Source: Acinetobacter calcoaceticus (lineage in GTDB: Bacteria > Pseudomonadota > Gammaproteobacteria > Pseudomonadales > Moraxellaceae). From it: DNA of 64,000 bases. Under the pieces are notes generated by a model. It had not been told where the DNA came from, made no database searches, and saw only the letters and a program-made list of their open reading frames with translations. Positions 47,345 to 55,763 of the stretch are shown one piece after another. Numbering within the stretch: position 1 is the stretch's first letter; each line of letters begins with the position of its first letter. The stretch covers positions 372,001 through 436,000 of the forward strand of contig NZ_LS999521.1 of NCBI RefSeq assembly GCF_900520355.1, read 5' to 3'. Both the position numbers and the translations under genes were made by a program.

Positions 47345-48321
47345 TAGTTTTTCTCCGCCTTTGCTGCTTCACTTTCAGCTTGTGCTTTTAGCTGTGCCAA
47401 TACTTCATCACGCAAGTGAGGTTCTGCCATTGGGAAGCCAAGTTCTGCACGTGCTTGTACATAACTTTGTGCAATTGCACGAGCTAAAGTACGGACACGT
47501 AAAATGTAGCGTTGACGCTCAGTCACAGAAATCGCGCCACGTGCATCAAGCAAGTTAAAGGTATGAGACGCTTTAACAACTTGCTCATAAGCAGGAAGAG
47601 AAAGTTTTGCTTCAATTAAACGGTTTGCTTCTGACTCGTAAAAGTCAAAGAGTTCAAATAGTTTTTCAACTGGAGCGTATTCAAAGTTGTAAGTCGATTG
47701 TTCAACTTCATTTTGATGGAATACGTCGCCGTAAGTTACAGTACCAAATTGGCCTTTGGTCCAAACAAGGTCATAAACCGAGTCTACGCCCTGAAGGTAC
47801 ATTGCAAGACGTTCTAAGCCGTAAGTGATTTCACCTGTTACTGGATAACATTCAACGCCACCTACTTGCTGGAAGTAAGTGAATTGAGTCACTTCCATAC
47901 CATTAAGCCAAACTTCCCAACCTAAGCCCCATGCACCTAGTGTCGGAGATTCCCAGTTGTCTTCTACGAAACGGATGTCGTGAGTAAGCGTATCAATCCC
48001 GATTGCTTTTAAAGAATCAAGATAAAGCTGTTGGATGTTATCTGGGTTTGGCTTAAGCACCACTTGGAATTGGTAGTAGTGTTGCAAACGGTTCGGGTTT
48101 TCACCATAGCGGCCATCTTTTGGACGACGTGATGGTTGAACGTATGCAGCATTCCAAGTTTCAGGCCCTAAAGCACGTAAGAATGTTGCAGTGTGGAATG
48201 TTCCAGCGCCCATTTCCATGTCGTACGGTTGTAGTACGACGCAGCCTTGTTCGGCCCAATAGTTTTGTAGGGCAAGAATTAAACCCTGAAATGTATCAAT
48301 ATGCGATATAGCACGACTCAT
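47344..48321 (-). CDS. glyQ: Glycyl-tRNA synthetase alpha subunit
   Basis: Catalytic class II subunit forming glycyl-adenylate. The 325-residue protein contains [44 protein letters not shown], which is diagnostic, then [32 protein letters not shown] near 68. The ATG at 48321 ([12 protein letters not shown]) is preferred over the longer frame to 48345. No glycine riboswitch or T-box was seen upstream, as expected for a gammaproteobacterium. Confidence 0.97.
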   Translation of the reverse strand: MSRAISHIDTFQGLILALQNYWAEQGCVVLQPYDMEMGAGTFHTATFLRALGPETWNAAYVQPSRRPKDGRYGENPNRLQHYYQFQVVLKPNPDNIQQLYLDSLKAIGIDTLTHDIRFVEDNWESPTLGAWGLGWEVWLNGMEVTQFTYFQQVGGVECYPVTGEITYGLERLAMYLQGVDSVYDLVWTKGQFGTVTYGDVFHQNEVEQSTYNFEYAPVEKLFELFDFYESEANRLIEAKLSLPAYEQVVKASHTFNLLDARGAISVTERQRYILRVRTLARAIAQSYVQARAELGFPMAEPHLRDEVLAQLKAQAESEAAKAEKN

Positions 48322-48401
48322 GGTGCATCCACTGGAATCAAACAAAAATTGTGGTTAAGTATAAGGATTTTGGTGGTGAGTGGCAAAGGCTAGTTGGGGG
48401 A

Positions 48402-49001
48402 TTACGTCCCGTTTTTTAAATGCTGTTTGAGATCTGCTCTGAGTAGTAATATCCAATAGATGACGGCATAGGTCAACGAAAATGGACCTAATACATAGAA
48501 GAATTCAATCACAAAGAGTTCAAACTGTTCTAGTGGTGCGAATATCAACATAAGTAAGGTTGGAATGACGTACGTAAGAAACAGCGCGCTTAGAATGACG
48601 GTAAAAAAATTAATACGATGATACCTATGTAATTTAAGTTGAACAAAAATGGCAGGAAAAAATACGAAGATGTAGTAGATAAGGAGTAAGAATCCAATAA
48701 ATAATCCGAATTGAAAGATGAAGTTAAAATCAGGCAGTTCAAATCTAATAATGTTGGGGTAAAACATAAAAATAAGAAAAAAGATATAAATAGTGATGGA
48801 AGCATAGAGAGGTGTAGTCAATGACAAACATCTCCAAATTTGATCTTCATTTACATTTAAATTACGAAGGAGAAGTTTAAAAAAAGAAAAAATGGGATTC
48901 AGCATTGGTGTTGTACCCATACAAAAAAGCGAACCTCTTTTTATATCACAGCTTATTTGCTCAATTGCGATATTCCGTTTTATTTTTCGGGGGATTGTCA
49001 C
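48402..49001 (-). CDS. Multi-pass membrane protein of unknown function
   Basis: Up to 199 residues with five hydrophobic helices (about 68-85, 92-115, 131-150, 153-172 and 175-190) and a Yip1-like overall layout, though I cannot assign the family firmly. The start is uncertain: GTG at 49001 has a good GAGG five bases before it; ATGs at 48920 and 48905 would give shorter proteins with poorer sites. It is divergent from the radical SAM gene at 49094 with a short 92-base gap. Confidence 0.62.
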   Translation of the reverse strand: MTIPRKIKRNIAIEQISCDIKRGSLFCMGTTPMLNPIFSFFKLLLRNLNVNEDQIWRCLSLTTPLYASITIYIFFLIFMFYPNIIRFELPDFNFIFQFGLFIGFLLLIYYIFVFFPAIFVQLKLHRYHRINFFTVILSALFLTYVIPTLLMLIFAPLEQFELFVIEFFYVLGPFSLTYAVIYWILLLRADLKQHLKNGT

Positions 49002-49093
49002 GTCACCTCATGACGCATAGCATACTTCACTGGATTAAATTTAAGAATGCAAAATGATATTTTTTAAACGATGCTATAAATGAGTCGTTTGAT

Positions 49094-50356
49094 ATGTCTG
49101 ATCGCATTCGAGAAAAACTACAAATTCTTGCTGATGCTGCTAAATATGATGTGTCTTGTTCATCAAGTGGCAGCGACCGTAAAAATAAAGATAAAGGTTT
49201 GGGTGATGCCAGTCATTCAGGTATTTGCCATAGCTATACCGAAGATGGCCGTTGTGTATCTCTCTTAAAAATTCTATTTAGCAACGTATGTATTTTTGAC
49301 TGCGCTTATTGTGTTTCACGTCGTTCTAATGACGTTCAACGTGCAGCATTTACGGTACAAGAGGTGGTGGACTTAACCATTAATTTTTATCGACGTAATT
49401 ATATCGAGGGCTTATTTTTAAGTTCAGGTATTTTTAAATCGGCCGACCATACAATGGAGCGTATGCTTCAAGTCGTGAAGAAGTTGCGCCTTGAAGAAAA
49501 TTTTAATGGCTATATTCACCTAAAAACCATTCCGGGAGCATCGCCTGAACTTATTCATGAAGCAGGTTTATATGCTGACCGGATGAGTATTAATTTAGAG
49601 ATGCCGACTGAAATTGGGCTAAAGACTTTTGCACCAGAAAAATCTCATCAGGAAGTACAAAAAGATTTAGGGTTAGTACGTGACAGGCTCATCCAGCTTA
49701 AAGATGAACGTCAAATCATTAAGCATGTACCGAAATATGTACCAGCAGGGCAGACCACCCAAATAGTAGTTGGTGCTCATCAAGAGTCAGACCAAGATGT
49801 CTTGTTTATGGCAGACAAGCACTATAAAGAATTTAAGCTCAAACGGGTCTATTTTTCGGGTTATATCCCAATTAATACCGAAAATAATTACTTGCCAGCA
49901 GTGGGTTCTGCTCCGCCGTTACTTCGAGAAAACCGACTCTATCAAAGCGATTGGCTGATGCGTTTTTACGGTTTTCAGGTCAATGAAATCGTCAATGAAA
50001 AATTCCCAAACTTAGATCTGGATGTCGACCCAAAATTAAGTTGGGCTTTAAGGCATCCTGAACAGTTTCCAGTAGATCTAAACTGTGCAGATTATCAAAT
50101 GGTTTTGCGTGTACCCGGCATTGGGGTGAAATCTGCCAAGAAAATTGTTCAGGCTCGTCGCTTTGGTAAAATCCACATCGATTTACTTAAAAAGTTAGGT
50201 GTCGCCTATCAGCGAGCAAAATTCTTTATCCACTGTGAAGACAGTCCAAAATTCCAAAAAGAACTGTCTTCAAGTTTTATTCGGCAGCAGATTTTAACGC
50301 AGGGTTCCTCGAAATATGTACAGCAGCTTTCGCCACAATTAAGCCTTGGGTTCTAG
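49094..50356 (+). CDS. Putative DNA modification/repair radical SAM protein
   Basis: A 420-residue radical S-adenosylmethionine enzyme. The cluster motif is CIFDCAYC (Cys66, Cys70, Cys73), with three more Cys just before it (22, 45, 54). The C-terminal part holds a helix-hairpin-helix DNA-binding motif, LRVPGIGVKSAKKIVQARRFGKI near residue 340. This matches the family I know as putative DNA modification/repair radical SAM protein (TIGR03916), which usually sits beside TIGR03915. Its reaction is not known to me. The stop is two bases before the next start, so the pair is translationally coupled. Confidence 0.9.
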   Translation: MSDRIREKLQILADAAKYDVSCSSSGSDRKNKDKGLGDASHSGICHSYTEDGRCVSLLKILFSNVCIFDCAYCVSRRSNDVQRAAFTVQEVVDLTINFYRRNYIEGLFLSSGIFKSADHTMERMLQVVKKLRLEENFNGYIHLKTIPGASPELIHEAGLYADRMSINLEMPTEIGLKTFAPEKSHQEVQKDLGLVRDRLIQLKDERQIIKHVPKYVPAGQTTQIVVGAHQESDQDVLFMADKHYKEFKLKRVYFSGYIPINTENNYLPAVGSAPPLLRENRLYQSDWLMRFYGFQVNEIVNEKFPNLDLDVDPKLSWALRHPEQFPVDLNCADYQMVLRVPGIGVKSAKKIVQARRFGKIHIDLLKKLGVAYQRAKFFIHCEDSPKFQKELSSSFIRQQILTQGSSKYVQQLSPQLSLGF

Positions 50357-50358
50357 CG

Positions 50359-51156
50359 ATGTTTAATGATGAAGTGGCTTACTATTTTGATGGTTCAATG
50401 GTTGGGCTGCTAAGCTGTATTTTTCGTGCATTTCAATTTAAAGAATTACAGGTCAGTCTTTGTTTGAATGATGCTGCTCAACATGGTTTATTTGCCGATA
50501 AAATTGAGGTTTCAAATAACCAGCAACATGCAGAGCGTGTGTGGTCCGCGCTACAAAAAAAGCTGTCATCATCTTCTTTAAGACAATTTTATTTTGCTTA
50601 TTTATCTGAATCTTTAGATGCCTATCAGCATTTATTTAATTATTGTATTTATGTGTTTAGTAGCCATGCATCAGTAGAAAAAGACTATTCGCACTCAAGT
50701 GTTTTGGCTATTGCACAGTGGACGAAAAAGGTCGGACGAGAAAAGCATCGGATGGAAGCTTTTATCCGTTTTAAAAAAACCAAAGATGAGCTTTTTTTAA
50801 GTCTGGTTCGGCCCGATTTTAATGTTTTACCGCTTATTCAGCCTCATTTTAAACGACGTTACCAAGATCAGCGTTGGCTGATTTATGATGAAAAACGTAG
50901 GTTCGGGCTTTATTATGATTTACAGGAAATACATGAGGTTTCACTCGAAGCTTCTGAGGTTGACCGTAATTTAAAAAATGGAATGAGCCAGAGCTTTCAG
51001 CTCGAGCTAGATGAGCAAGAAGTTTTATATGACCAGCTTTGGAAGGATTATTTTAAAAGCGTTAATATTACAGAACGCCAAAATATAAAGCTTCATGTGC
51101 AATATTTACCAAAACGCTACTGGCGCTATTTAAATGAAAAATTAATTGAATATTAA
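50359..51156 (+). CDS. Radical SAM-linked DNA metabolism protein (TIGR03915/DUF4130 type)
   Basis: A 265-residue soluble protein: YYFDGSMVGLLSCIFRAF at the start, KVGREKHRMEAFIRFKKTKDELFLSLVRPDFNVLPLIQPHFKRRYQDQRWLIYDEKRRFGLYYD in the middle, which are the conserved blocks of the family always found with the radical SAM protein above. In many bacteria this domain is fused to a uracil-DNA glycosylase-like domain; here the protein ends without it. Start is two bases after the previous stop. Role unknown, presumed to act on DNA with its partner. Confidence 0.88.
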   Translation: MFNDEVAYYFDGSMVGLLSCIFRAFQFKELQVSLCLNDAAQHGLFADKIEVSNNQQHAERVWSALQKKLSSSSLRQFYFAYLSESLDAYQHLFNYCIYVFSSHASVEKDYSHSSVLAIAQWTKKVGREKHRMEAFIRFKKTKDELFLSLVRPDFNVLPLIQPHFKRRYQDQRWLIYDEKRRFGLYYDLQEIHEVSLEASEVDRNLKNGMSQSFQLELDEQEVLYDQLWKDYFKSVNITERQNIKLHVQYLPKRYWRYLNEKLIEY

Positions 51157-51287
51157 AGTTTTAAAAGGGTGAAAGTTGGTTCAACAGGTTTTCTTCTCTT
51201 TGAAGATATAATTTAAATGCACTTTATGTGGCTTTGGGCGTATACTTTTGCCCGTTATAAATGACGGCATATCCCCAAAGGTGTACT

Positions 51288-52388
51288 GTGAGTGTTATAC
51301 AGCGAGAATGGTTACAGATTTTAAAACCAAATTTTAAGGTTTTGCCTTTAAAAGAACGGTTGCTTTGCGGTGTTGGAGCACTCTGTGGTTTAGCAATTTC
51401 TTCCTTAATTAGCTGGTATGTTTTAGGTGGAATTAATGCCTGGTACATTGCACCCATGGGAGCTTCATCTGTTCTGTTATTTGCTGTGCCAACCAGTCCA
51501 TTGGCTCAACCATGGAATGTGATTGTTGGTAATACGCTAGCCGGAATTATTGGGGTTGCCTGTGCACAGTGGATTCCTGATTTAACCACTGCTTTTAGTG
51601 TGGCTGTGGGTTTTGCCATATTTTTAATGATGACCACCGACTCTTTGCATCCACCAAGTGGTGCAGTCGCGATTACGGCTGTGTTAGGTGGTGCTGCAAT
51701 TCATAAATTAGGCTTTTATTTCGTTTTTTATCCGGTTCTGCTCAACTCGTTACTTTTACTCGGTTTCGCCGTCTTTTTTAATAGATTAATTGGAAGACAT
51801 TATCCAGTTACCGCACGTCTCAATGAGCGTAGCAAGGACCCAACACCGACTCAAAAAGTATCGATTCAACCGAAAGATATTGAGTACGCATTAGAGCACC
51901 ACACTGAGTTGCTAGATATTAGCCAGTACGATTTAGAAAAAATTATTTTAGATGCACAAGAACATGCCAACGAACGCATAGTCAATCAATATACCTGTCA
52001 GGATATTATGAGCCGTGATGTGATTAAGCTGCATGAAGATGATGATATTCATCAGGCACTGGATAAGTTCAAGCATATTAACCTTATGAGCTTACCGGTG
52101 GTAAATGCTGACAATCATCTAGTAGGAACTTTAGCTTTATATGAAGTTGTGGAATGGTTTAAAGGTGCAGCGGACCCAAGAAACTCTTGGCAGCATTATG
52201 TGAAACAGATTATGAGTCATAGAGTGGTGACAGTATTGCCAACACAGCCTATTCAAGATCTTGTGCCTTATTTTGTCGAAAAATCTTTTAATTATATTCC
52301 AGTGGTCGAAGAGCGGAAGTTAATCGGAATGATCAGCCGCGCAGATATGATTGCTGCTTTACAACAACAGTTAAACCGTAAAATATAA
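51288..52388 (+). CDS. HPP family membrane protein with CBS pair
   Basis: A 366-residue protein: four or five N-terminal helices with the HPP signature TTDSLHPPSGAVAITAVLGGAA near residue 125, and a C-terminal CBS pair (IMSRDVIKLHEDDDIHQAL... and IMSHRVVTVLPTQPIQDLV..., about 240-360), which usually senses adenine nucleotides. Some plant and cyanobacterial HPP proteins transport nitrite; the bacterial substrate is not known. GTG at 51288 follows AAAGG by six bases; an ATG at 51261 is in frame but has no ribosome site. Confidence 0.85.
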   Translation: MSVIQREWLQILKPNFKVLPLKERLLCGVGALCGLAISSLISWYVLGGINAWYIAPMGASSVLLFAVPTSPLAQPWNVIVGNTLAGIIGVACAQWIPDLTTAFSVAVGFAIFLMMTTDSLHPPSGAVAITAVLGGAAIHKLGFYFVFYPVLLNSLLLLGFAVFFNRLIGRHYPVTARLNERSKDPTPTQKVSIQPKDIEYALEHHTELLDISQYDLEKIILDAQEHANERIVNQYTCQDIMSRDVIKLHEDDDIHQALDKFKHINLMSLPVVNADNHLVGTLALYEVVEWFKGAADPRNSWQHYVKQIMSHRVVTVLPTQPIQDLVPYFVEKSFNYIPVVEERKLIGMISRADMIAALQQQLNRKI

Positions 52389-52403
52389 TCTAAAAAAACA
52401 GAG

Positions 52404-52443
52404 CAAAAAAAAGCTACGGTTGATTAGGGGATGCAACCGTAGC
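52404..52443 (-). terminator. Terminator after the PspC-domain gene
   Basis: Minus strand GCTACGGTTG, 11-base loop, CAACCGTAGC then seven or more T. Its T-run points away from the PspC gene at 52456. Confidence 0.88.
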
Positions 52444-52455
52444 GACCAAAATTAA

Positions 52456-52710
52456 TTAACGTGTTTGCTCTTCATGTATAGTTCGGACGGATTGTCGATA
52501 GCCTTCAATATGTTCTGGCTGTTTTTTCGGAATGACTAACCACAAAACCAGATAAACTAAGATTCCGGGAAAGGCCGCACTCATAATTGAAATCACAACA
52601 AAAATAATGCGTAGTAAAGTTACGTTCCAACCAAAACGTTCAGCAATACCACCCATTACACCGGCGATCATGCTATGTCGGTTCGAGCGATATAAACCAG
52701 AACTGGCCAT
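52456..52710 (-). CDS. PspC-domain membrane protein
   Basis: An 84-residue protein: LYRSNRHSMIAGVMGGIAERFGWNVTLLRIIFVVISIMSA then a second helix ILVYLVLWLVIPK, the standard PspC domain. PspC is an inner membrane stress component of the phage-shock response, but no pspA, pspB or pspF is adjacent, and many stand-alone PspC-domain proteins are not shown to be part of it. GGAG precedes the ATG. Confidence 0.9.
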   Translation of the reverse strand: MASSGLYRSNRHSMIAGVMGGIAERFGWNVTLLRIIFVVISIMSAAFPGILVYLVLWLVIPKKQPEHIEGYRQSVRTIHEEQTR

Positions 52711-52955
52711 CTAATTCTCCTTAAAAATAAAAAGTTACAAGGAATTGCTTATTCTCTTGCTTAATAAAAATATGGAGACGAAATAACGGTTTTAAAGTCT
52801 TCTAAAAAGTAAAATGGTTAAAATATGTAAAGGATTGGAATGAAGGAAACTAACATCAACTAAAATGCACCCTTTCAGGGCTTAAAGGTTTATGGCAGCA
52901 ATGGGCTCGTGCCTGAAATGAATATAAACATGGTTGTTGCTGTTATCTGTGAATA

Positions 52956-53609
52956 ATGTATATGTTTTTGAAGCGGTCTAGGTTTTTAGTTAAGCATTTG
53001 GTTGTAGGGACTATGATGTGCCTGACACTTAGTGCTTGCGACATAAACCATACCAACTCCAAAGATCACTCTAGTCCAAGTTCTAGTTCTACCGATGAAG
53101 AAAATTTAATAAAAAATAGTACATCTACAAAAACATTAGATTATGTGGCGGGACGTACTTTTCTACCTGAAGAAAATTTAGATCAAACCAAAAAATTAAG
53201 TGGAATTTCACTGCAATATGTAGGGCGATATCACACCCGAATTTCATGTGAGGATGCTTTTGCCGATTGTGAATCTGGAGAGGCGGAGTACATTTTAAAT
53301 TTATTACCCAATGGATCGGCTTATTGGAATGTTATTCATTTTGGCCGAGTGGGAAGTAAAGATGGGGCTAAAAGTACTGCTGTAAATCAGTTATGTCCTG
53401 ATTTAAATTGGAAAGTACATGAAAGAGAGCATGAGTTAACCATTCACTGTCCTTTATCTAATGTTAATTTTTATTTTAATGTTGATTCAAACAAAAGATT
53501 GATCGTGAATCTAGAAAAACTGTTTTATAGCGACTACGGTAAAAACCGTGAGTTTTTGGAACAAAACTATTTTGTTCCAAAGCAAGCTTATGTTCTGACT
53601 AAAGAATAA
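52956..53609 (+). CDS. Lipoprotein of unknown function
   Basis: A 217-residue predicted lipoprotein: long signal region MYMFLKRSRFLVKHLVVGTMMCLTLSAC with lipobox LSAC (Cys28), a Ser-rich linker, then a compact domain with RISCEDAFADCESGEAEYILNLLPNGSAYWNVIHFGRVGS near residue 95 and LTIHCPLSNVNFYFNVD near 152. Four mature Cys may form two disulfides. No family recognised. ATG 52962 is a second possible start. Confidence 0.7.
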   Translation: MYMFLKRSRFLVKHLVVGTMMCLTLSACDINHTNSKDHSSPSSSSTDEENLIKNSTSTKTLDYVAGRTFLPEENLDQTKKLSGISLQYVGRYHTRISCEDAFADCESGEAEYILNLLPNGSAYWNVIHFGRVGSKDGAKSTAVNQLCPDLNWKVHEREHELTIHCPLSNVNFYFNVDSNKRLIVNLEKLFYSDYGKNREFLEQNYFVPKQAYVLTKE

Positions 53610-53632
53610 ATATTAAATTTTTACTTGAATAA

Positions 53633-53662
53633 AAAAGAGCGCAATATGAATTGCGCTCTTTT
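53633..53662. terminator. Bidirectional terminator
   Basis: AAAAGAGCGCAAT, loop ATGA, ATTGCGCTCTTTT between convergent genes. Confidence 0.9.
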
Positions 53663-53683
53663 CATTTCACGATTTAAAAATCA

Positions 53684-55507
53684 TTAGTAGTCGAAGCTAA
53701 AGTGTTCAACTGGTAATGATGTTAATGTGCGAGAGGTTGTCACCATTGACTCGGCGTGACCTTGAGTACGAGGTAACATACGGTCAAAGTAGAAGTCTGC
53801 AACTTTGATTTTTGCCTTATAGAATTCAGGCGTTTCTGCACCATCACCTGCTTCAAGTTTCTCAGACGCAATGACTGCTTGTTGCGCCCAGAAGTAAGCC
53901 ATCATCACGTAACCTGAGAACATCAAGAAATCTACAGAAGCAGAAGATACGATGTCACGGTCTTTACGTGCAGCAAGCATGATACGAACTGTTAAAGTGT
54001 TCCATTGAGCACAAAGCTTAGTTAAATCCCAAGCAAAACGACGTAAGTATTTATTACGTGCGTGTGCAGCACAGAATTTTAAGATTTCAGCAGTGTAGTC
54101 ACGAACCACTTTACCTTTTGAGCTAAGCAATACTTTACGACCAATCAAATCAAGTGCTTGAATGCCTGTTGTACCTTCGTATAGCGTTGAGATACGAGCA
54201 TCACGAGCGATTTGTTCCATGCCCCATTCTTTAATGTAGCCATGACCGCCATAAACTTGCATACCGTTGTTTGCAGCTTCTAAACCAAGTTCAGTCAAGA
54301 AACCTTTCAAAATTGGTGTGTAGAAACCAAGTTTATCATCGTAGTCTTCGTAAGCAGCTTGGTCACCACGTGTTAATGCATCTGTCATTTTGTCTGCAAG
54401 TTTTGCAGCATGATAGATCATTGAACGGCCACCTTCAGCAATTGCTTTTTGAGTCAACAACAGGCGACGTACGTCAGCATGATGAATAATGGCATCTGCA
54501 ACTCTTTCAGGTTCTTTTTTACCAGAAAGTGCACGCATAGACATACGATCTTTCGCATAAGGTAATGCACCTTGGAACGATAACTCAGCGTGCGCAATAC
54601 CTTGAACAGCAGTACCAATACGTGCTGTATTCATGAAGGTAAACATTGCATGTAAACCTTTGTTGACTTCACCGATTAAATAACCAGTGGCATTATCAAA
54701 GTTTAGTACAGCAGTTGCAGAAGCACGGATCCCCATTTTGTGTTCGATTGAACCACAGGTCACTGCATTACGTTCACCGATACCACTATCAGCAGTAGGG
54801 ATGAATTTAGGTACGATAAATAATGAAATACCACGAGTACCAGCAGGTGCATCTGGAAGACGTGCAAGTACGATGTGAATAATATTTTCAGTTAAATCAT
54901 GTTCACCGGCAGAAATGAAGATTTTTGTACCAGAGATTTTATAAGTGCCATCTGCTTGAGGTTCAGCTTTAGTTTTAACTTGTCCTAAGTCTGTACCACA
55001 TTGAGGTTCGGTTAAGCACATTGTGCCGCTCCAAGTTCCTTCAACAAGTTTAGGCATATACGTTTGTTTTTGCTCATCAGTACCGAATTGCAAGATGGTA
55101 TTCATACAACCCGAACTTAAGCCTGGGTACATGGTAAATGACCAGTTTGCAGTACCCATCATTTCTGATTTGATGAGGTTTAAAGACATTGGTAGGCCTT
55201 GACCACCAAATTCTTCTGGATAAGAAAGACCTTGCCAACCACCCATAACGAACTGGTCATAAGCTTCTTTAAAGCCTTTAGGTGTAGTTACTTCGCCGTT
55301 GTCAAAATGGCAACCTTCTTCATCACCAGGCTGGTTAAGTGGCGATAATACGTTTTCACAATAATCTGCCGCACCTTCAAGAATCATATCAACGGTATCT
55401 GGATCTGCATTTTCACCATTTGATAAAGTTTTGTAGTGAGCAGGGTAATCTAATACTTCATTCATTAAGAAGCGAATATCGTGTAGCGGGGCTTTATATG
55501 CTGGCAT
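53684..55507 (-). CDS. Acyl-CoA dehydrogenase, large type
   Basis: A 607-residue FAD enzyme of the DmdC-like/long acyl-CoA dehydrogenase group. Blocks seen: N-terminal AidB-like YPEEFGGQGLPMSLNLIKSEMM near 96, MCLTEPQCGTDLGQVKTKA near 158 (flavin contact), GTKIFISAGEHDLTENIIHIVLARL near 193, IEHKMGIRASATAVLNFDNA near 255, VYGGHGYIKEWGMEQIARDARISTLYEGTTGIQALDLIGRK near 432, and the extra C-terminal domain (about 475-600). The start ATG sits behind a usual leader. Probably acts in fatty acid or branched-chain oxidation; the exact substrate is unclear. Confidence 0.92.
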   Translation of the reverse strand: MPAYKAPLHDIRFLMNEVLDYPAHYKTLSNGENADPDTVDMILEGAADYCENVLSPLNQPGDEEGCHFDNGEVTTPKGFKEAYDQFVMGGWQGLSYPEEFGGQGLPMSLNLIKSEMMGTANWSFTMYPGLSSGCMNTILQFGTDEQKQTYMPKLVEGTWSGTMCLTEPQCGTDLGQVKTKAEPQADGTYKISGTKIFISAGEHDLTENIIHIVLARLPDAPAGTRGISLFIVPKFIPTADSGIGERNAVTCGSIEHKMGIRASATAVLNFDNATGYLIGEVNKGLHAMFTFMNTARIGTAVQGIAHAELSFQGALPYAKDRMSMRALSGKKEPERVADAIIHHADVRRLLLTQKAIAEGGRSMIYHAAKLADKMTDALTRGDQAAYEDYDDKLGFYTPILKGFLTELGLEAANNGMQVYGGHGYIKEWGMEQIARDARISTLYEGTTGIQALDLIGRKVLLSSKGKVVRDYTAEILKFCAAHARNKYLRRFAWDLTKLCAQWNTLTVRIMLAARKDRDIVSSASVDFLMFSGYVMMAYFWAQQAVIASEKLEAGDGAETPEFYKAKIKVADFYFDRMLPRTQGHAESMVTTSRTLTSLPVEHFSFDY

Positions 55508-55763
55508 GGCTTTAATCCTAATTTTGAATCATTGTGGGATTATCTGAATCGATGATTTGATTATTCACTCGCATGATAAAAATACAATGATAATCACATC
55601 CGAAAGAAATGTCAGAAAAGCGAATTTTGTCGAAAATAAATACACCTGAAAATACATTTTCTGCTACATTCAGGACTTATACTTTTATGTGAAAAAACAA
55701 CTATTTTTTTATTTTTAGCAAGTTTTGCTAAAAAGATAAAGCGATAAGGTTTTAAAAAAGGTT

